Source: Tranzscheliella williamsii
Taxonomy: Eukaryota; Basidiomycota; Ustilaginomycetes; Ustilaginales; Ustilaginaceae
Assembly: GCA_023212725.1 (NCBI GenBank)
Contig: JALBYF010000033.1
Coordinates: 142,632 to 206,631 of the forward strand
Direction of reading: 5' to 3'
DNA length: 64,000 nt
The notes beneath the pieces are model-generated. The model was given only the letters and a program-made list of their open reading frames with translations. It was not told where the DNA came from and did no database searches. The number at the start of each line of letters is the position of its first letter. The stretch's first letter is position 1. Below, in pieces: positions 29,059-39,099 of the stretch. The position numbers and the translations under genes were made by a program.

Positions 29059-31053
29059 CTAGATCTTCTGGCGCTTGCGCTGCTGGTTGCGCGTGGCGGT
29101 GGCGACGAGGTTTTTGGGGTGGGGGGCGGAGGAGTCGTGCGGGAGCGAAGGGATGCTCTGGGCTGAGTGGGTGCTGGTGGCGCTGGCGGCGGACGCGGAA
29201 GAGGGGCCCGCGGTGCTGGGGTGGAACGGGACCGGCGCCGAGGCGGGGCCCGTCGTGCCTGTGCCCGTGCCCGTACCGATCGTGATCGGCGGCGGCGCCG
29301 CGGGTCCTGCGGCGAGACTCGACACCGCGCGCCCGGCGGTCCCCGCGCCCGTGGGCGCCCGTCGCGCCTCTCCGCTCGCCGCGGCGCGCGCCTGCGACAC
29401 CACCGCAACACCACCCGCCCCCACCGGCGCCACCGGGAGATGGTGCCGCTCGATCGGCGGCTGATAGTGACTCCGCATCTTGGGGTCCAGATCGTCGTGA
29501 ATCACCCGCCGGCTCGGATACGTCCCTACCGGCTTCGCCAGCGACGCAAACGCATTGGCGCTCGGCTTCGGCTGGTCTTCGGTGAAGTAGGGATGCCGCA
29601 GCGCCTGCTCGGCTGTAATGCGCTGCGCGGGGTCGTACTGGAGTAGCGAGTCGAAGAGAGGGTAGCCGCTATCGCTCTTGTGGCGCGAAATGTACCATCG
29701 CGAGAGCGTCTTGGGGTAATTGTCGAGGCGGAGGTGCGGCCACCAGCCCTTGTAGTCGGGCATCGACTCGATGGCGGGCCAGCGATCTTTGTTGGGGGTT
29801 CCGATCACCTCGACGATGCGTTTGAGCTGATCGGTCTGGAAGGGCGCCGCTTTCGTCTTGGGGTCCATCTTGGCCTCTTCACCCTTGAACATGGGTCGAA
29901 GCGCCAGCAGTTCTCCCCAGATACAGCCGAGACTCCACATGTCGATGGCGGTGGTGTAGTGGCGCGCTCCGAGGAGGAGCTCGGGAGCTCGGTACCAGAT
30001 GGTGACCACCACCTTGTCCCCGTTGTACAGGCTCTGCAGGGGCGAGGAGTAGAGACGAGCGAGGCCGAGATCGCCGATCTTGACGACACCGTGCGAGGTG
30101 ACGAGGATGTTTGCGGGTTTGAGATCACGATGGAGAACCCAATTGGCGTGGAGGTAAGCTACGCCGTTGGTGAGCTGCCACAGGATGCTCTTGAGGACAG
30201 GCGACGAAATCGGAGTGCGCAGGACGGTGGAATGATAGTGGATGATCTGAAGGAGATCGTGCTCGGCATATTCAAAGACCATATAGATGGCTTTGTCTTC
30301 GAGCATCACCTGGTGGAGGGTGACAACATTGACATGTTTGAGCTCGCGATTGAGTGAAATCTCGCGCATGGCACTCTGGGAGATCCCAGTGTAGGTGGAC
30401 TGGTCAGCCTCCTTGCTATCTGGCTTGAACTTTTTGATGGCGAAGACCTGCCCGTCCGCGGACGGAGGGGGCACTGACTGGCGGGCAGAAGCTGCGCTCG
30501 GCGTCGACACGGTCCCCGGCGACAATACAGGGTCGTTGCTGGACTCTGTGATAGACCGGGAAGCTCCATGCAACGCGGCTGCGGGCGAGTCATCGAGCTG
30601 GTGCGGCAGGAGGGGGTGCGCATAGGTCGAGCTGCTGCCACCGACGCTGCCGCCGCTCACCCGGCTGTCGGGGCCGATTGTAATAGGGCGGGTATGCAGG
30701 GAGGGGTTGCGCAGCCGAGCTTTGTAAACACGGCCGTAGGTGCCCGAGCTCAAGAAGCCAAGGATGGTGTAGGTAGCCAGGACGGGTTTGCGGACCCGGT
30801 CGCGGTACTCTCGGTAGGCTCGCATTGCGGCGGCGGGCGAGGAATCGGTGGGCACGTGCTTTGCAGCCAGCTCGTGCGGGTCCTGAAACTGCGCCCAAAA
30901 GGCAGCTGCGTACGGGTCGTCCGCATCTTTATAGGCGTAGCCATGTGGCCGCAAAGAAGACGGGTCAGGAGCGACACCCAAAGACGAAGGGGAGGATGGC
31001 AAGGAGGAAGAGACCCCCTCCGAGCCGGACCGAGCGACATGATCGCTGGCCAT
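29059..31053 (-). CDS. SSN3: Mediator-associated cyclin-dependent kinase 8 (Ssn3/Srb10)
   Basis: Single frame of 664 residues from ATG 31053. The kinase domain spans about 95-430. The glycine loop is GFLSSGTYGRVYKA. A Ser-rich insert of ~90 residues precedes the VFAIKKFKPD Lys, as in yeast Ssn3. The SQSAMREI helix replaces PSTAIRE, as in CDK8 (SMSAMRE). Further blocks are VFEYAEHDLLQIIHYH, HRDLKPANILV (~308), GDLGLARLYSSPLQSL (CDK8 usually DMG), VVTIWYRAPELLLGARHYT and DMWSLGCIWGELL. CDK8 with cyclin C forms the Mediator kinase module, which phosphorylates the RNA polymerase II tail and transcription factors in the nucleus. The C-terminal ~220 residues are Ala/Pro/Gly/Thr-rich and end in KRQKI. 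Confidence 0.95.
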   Translation of the reverse strand: MASDHVARSGSEGVSSSLPSSPSSLGVAPDPSSLRPHGYAYKDADDPYAAAFWAQFQDPHELAAKHVPTDSSPAAAMRAYREYRDRVRKPVLATYTILGFLSSGTYGRVYKARLRNPSLHTRPITIGPDSRVSGGSVGGSSSTYAHPLLPHQLDDSPAAALHGASRSITESSNDPVLSPGTVSTPSAASARQSVPPPSADGQVFAIKKFKPDSKEADQSTYTGISQSAMREISLNRELKHVNVVTLHQVMLEDKAIYMVFEYAEHDLLQIIHYHSTVLRTPISSPVLKSILWQLTNGVAYLHANWVLHRDLKPANILVTSHGVVKIGDLGLARLYSSPLQSLYNGDKVVVTIWYRAPELLLGARHYTTAIDMWSLGCIWGELLALRPMFKGEEAKMDPKTKAAPFQTDQLKRIVEVIGTPNKDRWPAIESMPDYKGWWPHLRLDNYPKTLSRWYISRHKSDSGYPLFDSLLQYDPAQRITAEQALRHPYFTEDQPKPSANAFASLAKPVGTYPSRRVIHDDLDPKMRSHYQPPIERHHLPVAPVGAGGVAVVSQARAAASGEARRAPTGAGTAGRAVSSLAAGPAAPPPITIGTGTGTGTTGPASAPVPFHPSTAGPSSASAASATSTHSAQSIPSLPHDSSAPHPKNLVATATRNQQRKRQKI

Positions 31054-31399
31054 GGCGACTTGGCTCGACTACGACCCGTGCTACGACATAACCGCAGGCC
31101 GAGGTGGTAGGGAGACGACAAGCCAACCGGAACAAGCAAAAGAACAGACAAGCGTGGCCAGTAGAAGCGGTGATGATGAGCACGGTGAAAGGTGAGAGTG
31201 CTGCGCTTCGCCCAATTGGACGTTTGCGATACGCTCGATATATTAAATCTAACAGTTAAGTGACGTAAATCGCAATCAATGTGCACCCACGGCCGCTTCA
31301 CTTCTTCCTTCTAGACTACACCCTCTTCTTCTGTCCTCTTGCTTACTCCGGCTCAATACGGATCCTGTGATTGGCCTAGCGGGCTAGCTTTGGCCCGGA
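31054..31399. promoter_or_regulatory. Divergent promoter region, CDK8 / Rossmann membrane protein
   Basis: 346 bp between two start codons. It contains an AT-rich patch around 31238-31262. No TATA box was assigned. Confidence 0.45.
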
Positions 31400-32836
31400 A
31401 TGCCGGTTCACTTTCTGGCATCGGCCATCTCGTCCAGGGTGCCGACGGAGTACTGGGCGACGATCGCGGCGGCCTGGCTGGCCATTACCTGGCTCAAGAC
31501 CTGGTCGCGGGGGCCGAAGCTGCTCGAGCCTGTTGACGCCCCGCACGCGGTGGGCAGTGCAGGGGATGCGCAGTTCAACGATCTGCACGGGCGGGTGGTG
31601 CTTGTGGCGTCGGGGGCGTTCACGCCGCTCGGAGTGGTGGCCGTCTCGGCGCTGGCGCACCGGGGCGCGCAAATCATCGCGCTGACGCCGGACGTCGCCG
31701 CGCCGGAGGTGCAGCAGCTCGTGCAGCTGTTGCGCGACTCGACGCAGAGCGAGCTGATCTATGCCGAGCAGTGCGACATGGCCGACCTGGCGAGCATCGA
31801 CCGCTTCATCACAGCGTGGAACGAAGGCGACAAGACGCAGCCCGAAGGCGTGCGGCGCCTCGACTCGTTGCTCTTCCTTCCGCCGCCCGCCAGCCAGGCG
31901 CCCGCGTCGCGCCTTGCCGAGGAGATCTACATCACCCATGTGTTGGCGCGGTTCCATCTGGTCAATTCCATGCTGGGCAGCCTGCTGCTGCTGCCGCCCG
32001 AGCGCGAGGTCCGGATCCTCTCGTGCCTGTCGCCGTTCTACGCTGCTGGTCTGGGTCAGTTTGATGAGCTGGGTGGAGGAGGCGGTGGACGAGGGAGGGC
32101 GAGCTACTCGGCGCTGGTGGGGGCGGCGACGCTGCGGTGGTATGCGCTGACGATCGAGGTGCAGCGGCGGCTGGATCTGCTTGCCGAGGCGGATCCGCGG
32201 CCGCGCACCAAGCTGCGCGGGATTGATGTGCAGGAGGGGCAGGCGCCGCTGCCGCGCGCGCGCCCGCGCAGCAACGTGGTGCTGCTCAACGTGTGTCCCG
32301 GCTTCGAGCGGGGGGCGGACGTGCTGGATGTGTTTCTCGGGCGGTCGGCGGTACCGGCGAAGGCGCCCACCACCAGCAGTGGGGGCTCGACGCATGCGGC
32401 GGTGCTGGATGGCGAGCTCGCACGCCGCGCGGCGCACCCCGCCAGTGCCGCCACCGTCGCATGGCATGCACTCGCGCTCGCCCTCCGCACCGTCGCCCTC
32501 TTCGCCGTCTGGCCAATCGTCTGGCTCCTCGCCAAATCCCCCGCCACCGCCGCCGACAGCGTCGTCTGGCTCGCCACCGGAAAACTCCACCCCAACCCCC
32601 CCGCCACCCACGCCTCCGCCTCCGCCTTCTCCGCCCCCCGCCAAAACGAACCCCTCCTCCCCACCGCACTCTACCGCGACGGCCGCATCGTCCGCCCCGC
32701 CCTACCGCCCCGCTTCGGCCCCCCGGACCCCGTCGCGCCGCCCGCAGAGTCCGCCTTCGCCGCCCTCTACGCGCAGGAGGAGAAGGCCGTTCAGCGCAAC
32801 ATCCAGCCTCCCGCCGCCCGCACCCCCGAGACCTGA
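31400..32836 (+). CDS. NAD(P)-binding Rossmann-fold membrane protein, SDR-like (yeast Pbr1/YNL181W-type)
   Basis: Single frame of 478 residues. An N-terminal hydrophobic segment (YWATIAAAWLAITWL, about 18-32) suggests membrane anchoring. A degenerate SDR core follows: DLHGRVVLVASGAFTPLGVVAVSALAHRG replaces the classic TGxxxGIG, then IIALTPD, the core ITHVLARFHLVNSMLGSLLLL, and ASYSALVGAATLRWYALTIEVQRRL where YxxxK would be expected. NVVLLNVCPGFERG corresponds to the post-catalytic PG segment. A second hydrophobic stretch (TVALFAVWPIVWLLA) lies near residue 360. I think it belongs with the fungal Pbr1-like putative oxidoreductases, but the catalytic residues look eroded and activity is uncertain. 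The coding strand flips from G-rich to strongly C-rich near 32400. Confidence 0.65.
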   Translation: MPVHFLASAISSRVPTEYWATIAAAWLAITWLKTWSRGPKLLEPVDAPHAVGSAGDAQFNDLHGRVVLVASGAFTPLGVVAVSALAHRGAQIIALTPDVAAPEVQQLVQLLRDSTQSELIYAEQCDMADLASIDRFITAWNEGDKTQPEGVRRLDSLLFLPPPASQAPASRLAEEIYITHVLARFHLVNSMLGSLLLLPPEREVRILSCLSPFYAAGLGQFDELGGGGGGRGRASYSALVGAATLRWYALTIEVQRRLDLLAEADPRPRTKLRGIDVQEGQAPLPRARPRSNVVLLNVCPGFERGADVLDVFLGRSAVPAKAPTTSSGGSTHAAVLDGELARRAAHPASAATVAWHALALALRTVALFAVWPIVWLLAKSPATAADSVVWLATGKLHPNPPATHASASAFSAPRQNEPLLPTALYRDGRIVRPALPPRFGPPDPVAPPAESAFAALYAQEEKAVQRNIQPPAARTPET

Positions 32837-32991
32837 CCCACCCTCTTGCATCGGTACGCTCAATGGACATTTACCACCCTTGCCAGCCGTGCAGCGCGCA
32901 CAAGCGCCGCGTAACTGTCCACTGTGTGCTACGTTGACTGAATACTGCTACATGTGCTCGGACTCGGGAAAGCGAAGAGGGAAGGGCAGGC

Positions 32992-35900
32992 TCAGCGCTG
33001 CATGGAGAAAGGGGTGGGGGTGGCGAGGAGCTGCGAGGCGCGGCCCTTGGCCTTGTCGGCAAGAAAGTGGGAGGAGATGGAGTTGTGGATGCGCGAGCGC
33101 TGGAGCGCGGTGGACGGCGTCTTGGCGGTGGCGGGGGTGCGGAGGAGGTGGGCGGCGGGGGTGGGGGGGAAGAGACCGGCGGGGCGCGGGGTGGCGGCGA
33201 CCACTTGGGCGCGCTGCGCCGCAGCGGGCGAGCCGGGCAGCGCGGCCGGCAGCGAAGGCTCAGGGAAAAGATCCGTGTTGTCAATCGCCAGTGACTTGGT
33301 GCAGTTCGCCGTCTTGTACACGCCGATCAGCCGCGAACTGAGCTCGAACATGTTGTTGCGCAGCGAGATAATAATGAACTGCCCGCCCTTGGTGCGCTCC
33401 CGGATCAGGTTGGCCACGATCGATACGTTCCGGAAGTCCAGCGCCGCGTCGATCTCGTCCATCACGTACACCGGCGTCGGCTTGTACGCGTGCAGCGCAA
33501 AGACGAGCGCCAGCGACGAGAGCGTCTTTTCTCCGCCCGACAGGTTCGAGATGTTTTTCCATGACTTTTTGGGCGGCATCACAGAGAAGAGGATGCCCTC
33601 CGAGAATGGGTCGAGCGAGTCGACCAGCTCCAGCTCTGCGTTGCCACCTAGGGTGATGGTCTGGTACATCTCCTTGAGCTTCGACGAGATGACGCTGAAT
33701 CCTGACATGAAGTTTTCCAGCCGCTGTTTGCGCAGGTCGTCGTACTTCTTCTTGGCAGCGTCTCGCTCCTCGGTTGTCGATTCAAGATCTTTGGCCCGCG
33801 ACACGAATTCCGCCTCTCGTCGCCGGTACTCGGCCAGCACCGACATGTTGGCAGAGCCTTTGGCCACCTTCTCCTCGTACACGACAATCTCGGCCTTGAC
33901 CGACTCCTTGTCGATGGCGCGCAGCTCATCCTCGGGATATTCGGCAAGCTCAAGAGGCATGTCGTCTTCCTCGTCGGCCCCGTCTTCTTTGCCAGCCGAG
34001 GCGTCCTGCTTTTTCCCGGCTGGCTTGGTCCCAGGACCTGCCTTGGCCGCTGCACCTTCAGCATCATCGGCGTCGCCCTCTTCCTCATCGCCTTCGTCGT
34101 CGTCGATCTGATGAAGCACAAGGGAGGAGATCTTGTCTTGCCAGTGCTTGAGACGCTTTTCGTTGTCGTGGTGGGAGCGCTCGTTGTCTTCCAGCTTCTG
34201 CTTGATCTCCATCTCCAGGGCTCGGAACGAGTTGGCAGTCTCGGACCGCTCGTCCAGTTGTGCCTTGATCTCGTCGCGCTCTTCTGCCTTGGTCTCCATG
34301 ACGTGCTGCGCCTCCTCCACCTTGCTGCGGACGCCGTCGGCGGCTTTCGCCTTCTGGGCGATGCTCTCCTTCAGCTCTTCGAGCTCCTGGTCGAGCTCTT
34401 CGAGCTGGCTCTGCGCCTTGCCCAGCGACTTCTCATGTTTGACGATGTCCTTCTCAGCCTTGGCCTTGGTGACTTCCGCCTTGGTGGTCCGCTCGGACGA
34501 GAGCTCCATCATCTCCTTGATGCCATCCACCTTGCTCTTCTGCGTCCGGAGCGCTACACCACCGGCCTCCAGGATCTTCTCCTGCAGCTCATTGATATCC
34601 TTTTCAATGGTTTGGGCTTTCTCGGCCAGCTTGGCGATGTCTTTGTTCAGACCGGCGATTAGGGCGTCCAGCTCGTCGATGCGGCTCGCATCATCAGCAT
34701 CGGGCTTACTCTCTGCCTTGAGCTCGGCGACCCGCTTCTTGGCTTCCAACACTCGCTGCTCGCCGCTTTCGAGGTCCATCTGGATCTTGTCCAGCGCCAT
34801 TTCGATCTGGGGGGCCCGCGCACGGTGACCATTCAGTAGCGACTCCACCGTCTTGATCGAGGCGAGATGGCCTCGAAGCATGTCTTCCACTGCCTCCCTG
34901 TCCTTCTCTATGCGCAGAAGCTGTTCAGGCGACACCTCGTCGGCAGAGAAGGTAGAGCTCATTGCACCGCGGGACACCTTGTTGCCTCCTCCTGACATGG
35001 TGCCGCTCTTGTCAATGAGCTGCCCATCGAGGGTTACGACACGCCACCGCTTGGCTCCATAAGCGATTCTGTTGGCGTGCGCGAGGTCTTTGGCAACCAG
35101 TGTATCTCGAAGCTGATGGTAGAAAGCGGCGGCGAAGCGGGCCTCCCGCGGCTTGACCAGGTCGAAGAGCCGAGGCACATTCTCCGGTGTCTCAATTGGT
35201 GCGAGTGCGGCTTGGCTGATATTGAGACTGTTGAGCAGCACAAAGTTGGCTCGACCCAGGTTGTTCTTCCTCAGGTGCTCGATACAAGCCTGACCACAGT
35301 CGACCGAGTCAACGACAATATTGTTGAGGCCGGGACAGGCGGTGCTGATGGCAATGTCGAACTTGTCATCGATGACGCCAAGATTACCGAGGCGACCGTG
35401 GAAGCCTTTGATCATGCCAAGCTCGGCCTGTCGTGTGAGGCTAGAGAGGACATCGCCACGCGAACGGCTAGCGCTAACGGTCGTCCGAGCATCGTCAGCC
35501 TTGGCGCGGGCGGCGGCCACCTTCTTACGCAAGTTGGATTCCTCTTCTTTCATCTGATCAACTTGGGCCTGGCACGAGGAAATCTTCTTTTCCAGCTGCT
35601 TACGCTCCTGCTTGAGGCTCGAAACTTCATCGTGTTTAGTCTGGTTCTCCATCTCGAGGTTGCTGAGGGCCTCTTTGGCGTCGCTGATATTGGATTCGAC
35701 CTGTGCAGAGCGACCAGCAATCAGGTCGCGTTCCTCTTGGGCAACATTCTTGGCCGCAGTTTTCTCGCTAATCTTGGCCGTCCATGGCTGAAGCTCCTTC
35801 TGCTTCTGCTCTATGGCACGGCTGAACTTCTCTGTCTTGCCTTTGAGCGAGTCTCGAATCTTCTCGAGCTCGGCATCCTCCTTGTCCAGGGATGCCTCTA

Positions 35901-37809
35901 GTTTGGCGAGCTCGGCGACGACCTTCTCGATCTCGTCAGCAGAACTGGCAGCGGTAATTTTCGCCTCGGAGGCAGCATGTTTGTCGTCAGAAAGCGATTT
36001 GACCAGCTTCTTCTTCTTGCTTTCAAGATGCTTTCGCTTTTCCTGAAGCTGGACATCCTCCTTCTCGTACTTGGCAAGCTCCTTGACAACCTTCTCGGTG
36101 CCCTTTGCGATGGTTTCAAAGTCCTTGATGATAGTCTTGTACTCTTCCTCGAGCGCTTCGATCTCGGCCTTGGAGCCAGAGTGCTTCTCGGCCTCATCGG
36201 CCATGCGTGCCTGTAGCTTCTCGATAGCGTTGGCGGCGACCTTCATCTGATCCTTGCACTCTAGGATATAGACTTGCCAGAGGGCGGATTGTCTCTGGGT
36301 CAATTCGTTCTGGTCGCGCAGGAACTCTTCCGCCTGGCGTTTCTTCGACTCGAGGGCATCCTTTTCCTTCTGTACGATCTTGAGACGGCCGAGCTTCTCG
36401 GCCCTGCGGTCATTGGCTTCGTCAACAAGCTTGGCCTGCTCCTCGATGGGGGTTTTGAAGCAGCTTGTGCCGATGATATCTTCGAGATACTCGAGCAGGC
36501 CCTCCTCGTGCTCGTTTTTGGCCTTGGGTGACATTTGCGCAATGGACTCCACTTCGCCCTGCAGGATGAGGAAACGCTTGTGGTCCAGGTCAATTCCCTT
36601 TGCTTTCAGCAAGGTGGTGACCTCGGTGAAGGTAGACCTGCGTGAGTTGATGAAGTACTGGGACGTGTTGTTCTTGTATGCCACGCGGGAAACGACGAGT
36701 TTGCTACCGGGAACGACCTTGAAGTTGTCGCCCGGAAGGTCCAGGATGTCGCGGAACCATACCTCGACGCTACATTGCGTGAGGTTTTCCTTGCCAGCCG
36801 AGTTGTGAATGAGTTCGCTGAGCTTGCCTTGACGCATCTTGGTGGCCCTCCAGCCGAAGACGAAGAGGAGCGAGTCGATAACGTTACTCTTGCCGCTGCC
36901 GTTGGGACCGACAACACTGGAGAAGGACTTATGGAACGGGCCGATCTCTTGCCTGCCGGCATACGATTTGAAATCGTTGAGGACCATCTTGTGGATGACA
37001 AGGCGCTTGAGAGGCCCCGCTGGTGTGGTGGCGGGAGCAGGCTTGGAGGGAGTGGCGATCTGCTTGAGCAGCTGGGAAGACGGGGTACTGGGCGCAGATG
37101 GCGTACTGCTCTCGACACGGGGCTCCGGCGCCCCTTCATATGCTTCTTTGAAAGACGCCTCGCTAGTGTCCGAGTGGCCATCGTCCTCACTGTCGCTCTC
37201 CTCTTTGAGTTGTTTCGTGCGCTTCGTCAACGGGTTTGGCCGGTGGGTTGGAAACTTGGGGAGGACAGCGCTTCGACGAGCCGATGGCGACTGCTCGATT
37301 TCCCCCTTGTCGGCAAGGCTCAGAGACTGATCCACGAGGTCCTCTTCATCATCGTCGTCATCCGCAGCTTGCTGCTCCTCGTCGTCGTCGTCCTCTTCTT
37401 TGTCTTCTGCCTTCTCCTCATCGCTCTGTACGATGTGCTGTGCTCGCTTCCTCGAGCCTTTTGCAAAGGTTGATACGTGCGCCGTCTTCAGAGCCGGCTT
37501 AAGCGGGGTATCTGGCGCGCCGTCCGAGTTGTCGTCTTCGTCTTCGTCCTCGCTGTCGTTCTGGTCTTCTTCCTCGCTGTCATTCTGGTCTTCTTCGTCG
37601 CTCTCTTCGCTGCTGTCTTCTTCCTCGTCGTCTTCCGAATCGTGGACGCGCCTGCGCGACCTGGAGCTGGTAGGGTTTGGCTTGGACAGAACGGATGAGC
37701 GGGCGGTTCTGGCGAACGCGGCTGGCTTTGACGCGGAGCCGATGGACTCGGCAGAGTTGGATGCGATGGACGAGCGTGCCTTGACAGCGGCTGCTCTGCG
37801 CGGGGGCAT
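32992..37809 (-). CDS. SMC4: Condensin subunit Smc4
   Basis: From ATG 37809 (MPPRRAAAVKARSS) the frame encodes 1605 residues. The same frame is open up to 38136, but that stretch lies in the divergent promoter and lacks family features. An acidic Ser/Asp/Glu-rich N-terminus (~280 residues) precedes the ABC head: MVLNDFKSYAG, Walker A GPNGSGKSN (~301) and LQGEVESIAQMSPKAKNEHEEG, which is diagnostic for SMC4. A long coiled coil, a hinge (about 795-970, with GFHGRLGNLGVIDDKFD) and a second coiled coil follow. The C-terminal half-head has LSGGEKTLSSLALVFA (~1423) and YVMDEIDAALD (~1446). Smc4 pairs with Smc2 to compact mitotic chromosomes. Residues after about 1500 form an Ala/Pro-rich tail encoded by C-rich sequence. 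Confidence 0.96.
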   Translation of the reverse strand: MPPRRAAAVKARSSIASNSAESIGSASKPAAFARTARSSVLSKPNPTSSRSRRRVHDSEDDEEEDSSEESDEEDQNDSEEEDQNDSEDEDEDDNSDGAPDTPLKPALKTAHVSTFAKGSRKRAQHIVQSDEEKAEDKEEDDDDEEQQAADDDDDEEDLVDQSLSLADKGEIEQSPSARRSAVLPKFPTHRPNPLTKRTKQLKEESDSEDDGHSDTSEASFKEAYEGAPEPRVESSTPSAPSTPSSQLLKQIATPSKPAPATTPAGPLKRLVIHKMVLNDFKSYAGRQEIGPFHKSFSSVVGPNGSGKSNVIDSLLFVFGWRATKMRQGKLSELIHNSAGKENLTQCSVEVWFRDILDLPGDNFKVVPGSKLVVSRVAYKNNTSQYFINSRRSTFTEVTTLLKAKGIDLDHKRFLILQGEVESIAQMSPKAKNEHEEGLLEYLEDIIGTSCFKTPIEEQAKLVDEANDRRAEKLGRLKIVQKEKDALESKKRQAEEFLRDQNELTQRQSALWQVYILECKDQMKVAANAIEKLQARMADEAEKHSGSKAEIEALEEEYKTIIKDFETIAKGTEKVVKELAKYEKEDVQLQEKRKHLESKKKKLVKSLSDDKHAASEAKITAASSADEIEKVVAELAKLEASLDKEDAELEKIRDSLKGKTEKFSRAIEQKQKELQPWTAKISEKTAAKNVAQEERDLIAGRSAQVESNISDAKEALSNLEMENQTKHDEVSSLKQERKQLEKKISSCQAQVDQMKEEESNLRKKVAAARAKADDARTTVSASRSRGDVLSSLTRQAELGMIKGFHGRLGNLGVIDDKFDIAISTACPGLNNIVVDSVDCGQACIEHLRKNNLGRANFVLLNSLNISQAALAPIETPENVPRLFDLVKPREARFAAAFYHQLRDTLVAKDLAHANRIAYGAKRWRVVTLDGQLIDKSGTMSGGGNKVSRGAMSSTFSADEVSPEQLLRIEKDREAVEDMLRGHLASIKTVESLLNGHRARAPQIEMALDKIQMDLESGEQRVLEAKKRVAELKAESKPDADDASRIDELDALIAGLNKDIAKLAEKAQTIEKDINELQEKILEAGGVALRTQKSKVDGIKEMMELSSERTTKAEVTKAKAEKDIVKHEKSLGKAQSQLEELDQELEELKESIAQKAKAADGVRSKVEEAQHVMETKAEERDEIKAQLDERSETANSFRALEMEIKQKLEDNERSHHDNEKRLKHWQDKISSLVLHQIDDDEGDEEEGDADDAEGAAAKAGPGTKPAGKKQDASAGKEDGADEEDDMPLELAEYPEDELRAIDKESVKAEIVVYEEKVAKGSANMSVLAEYRRREAEFVSRAKDLESTTEERDAAKKKYDDLRKQRLENFMSGFSVISSKLKEMYQTITLGGNAELELVDSLDPFSEGILFSVMPPKKSWKNISNLSGGEKTLSSLALVFALHAYKPTPVYVMDEIDAALDFRNVSIVANLIRERTKGGQFIIISLRNNMFELSSRLIGVYKTANCTKSLAIDNTDLFPEPSLPAALPGSPAAAQRAQVVAATPRPAGLFPPTPAAHLLRTPATAKTPSTALQRSRIHNSISSHFLADKAKGRASQLLATPTPFSMQR

Positions 37810-38299
37810 GTCTGCAGGCTCTATGTGTGTGTTGGATTTGCGGGCCGAAGACGAGAGGCGACGAGAGGGCCGCCACGAGTGATCAGCGCGACGGTTGTGC
37901 GCGGCGTCGTGAGGGCACACAGGCAAAGCGGTGATGGAATAGGGCGCGGGTGCCGGTGACAGATGTGGATGAAGAGCGAGTGGCAGTGGGGCGAAGGTGG
38001 ATGTGGGAAGAGGACGGTGGCTAGTGGGTTTGGCTGCGCAACATTTTGCGGTGCGCAGCCAGTGAAATGCCAAAATGTGAGTGTTGCTCTCAGCCCGCTC
38101 AGCACAACGCGTCGCCGCCAATCTCGACTTCGACATGTTTTTGGCTTGGCAACGCGCTCTGCCAAATTGAAGGGCCTCGCAACCGGCTGGATCACGTGCG
38201 CCGCTCCTCCACTAAATCGGGTCGCTGTGCTTCTCGCACGACAACACCACTAGTCCCGCGTTGGCTTTGCACCACTAGCACCTCTGCTGGCTCGTCGAT
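37810..38299. promoter_or_regulatory. Divergent promoter region, SMC4 / STEEP1-like
   Basis: 490 bp between two start codons. No repeat or TATA box stands out. Confidence 0.45.
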
Positions 38300-38928
38300 A
38301 TGCCGCGTCACATATCCAAGGTGAGTGGGCGCGAGGCGGAGCGCGTAGCGTCGGGATGGGGTGGTTCTAGTCGTTGTTGAGTGGCTGACACCGTTGCGAG
38401 CGCTGTGGGTAGGGGCTGTCCGAGGGTGGTGCGGCACTGCAGGTATACTACTGCCTGTGCGGCGAGTTTGTGCTTGTGTGCGACCGGCGGTTGGAGGCGC
38501 TGGCGCAGCGGCCGCTCGACGGGGCGCGCGTGCTGCGCTGTCTGGACGCACCACGCACCGCGCGCACTGCAAACGTCTTCAAGGTGAACGCCATCCAGGC
38601 CGCGCCGAAACTGGTCCAGCGGCCCGACACCACCATTGAGCGCCAGTATCCGTTCCACTGCGCACGGTGCCACCTCCAGATCGGCTACGAACATACCCCG
38701 CCACCCCTCAAGAGCGGCGGGCGCTTCACCTTCATCCTCCCCGGAAGCCTCAGGTAAGCCAACCCCTTGCGCCTTCCAGCGCGCTCGTGCAGCTCACCTC
38801 TTCTTACCCTACCATACCCAAACAGCGACCGCCAAGGCGTTACACCCCCTGACGTCTTCTTGCCGCACTTTCTTGAGCCGCCGCATGCTTCCGGTGCTAC
38901 TTCCGCAGACCGTAAGGCCACCGAGTGA
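38300..38928 (+). CDS. STEEP1: STEEP1 (CXorf56/UPF0428) homologue, three exons
   Basis: Assembled from 38300-38320, 38443-38753 and 38826-38928. The introns (122 and 72 nt) have GTGAGT...CTGCAG and GTAAGC...ACAG borders. The phases join to a 144-residue protein. It starts MPRHISKVYYCLCGEFVLVCDRRLEAL, matching the YYCLCG opening of the STEEP family. RTANVFKVNA, IERQYPFHCARCHLQIGYEH (the second cysteine pair) and RFTFILPGSL follow. The C-terminus is short and Pro/Ala-rich. In animals this protein promotes ER membrane curvature and ER exit of STING; fungi lack STING, so here a general ER/COPII or nuclear role is possible. The cysteine pairs look like a zinc site. It is divergent to SMC4. Confidence 0.85.
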
Positions 38929-39099
38929 ACATATGGAGTACAGCTGCAATCACTACAGATTCACGCAAAACGCACACAGTAAAGGGAGAGTCGATGTTTT
39001 TGTAAAGGGGTATGCGCTACCGATATCATGAGAGGTAAGAACAAGGTGGCTAGCGGCAAAATGGAATCATGCAGAACGGCGAAGCGGGAGACGACCCAC

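Noticed and set aside
31376..32644. 422-codon reverse frame opposite the Rossmann membrane protein
   Set aside because: Gly/Arg-rich by composition only. The sense frame shows a coherent fold.
37810..38136. N-terminal extension of SMC4 to 38136
   Set aside because: The extra 109 codons fall in the 490-bp divergent promoter, are rich in His/Pro/Ala/Cys and lack SMC features. The ATG at 37809 starts a basic then acidic N-terminus typical of fungal SMC4.
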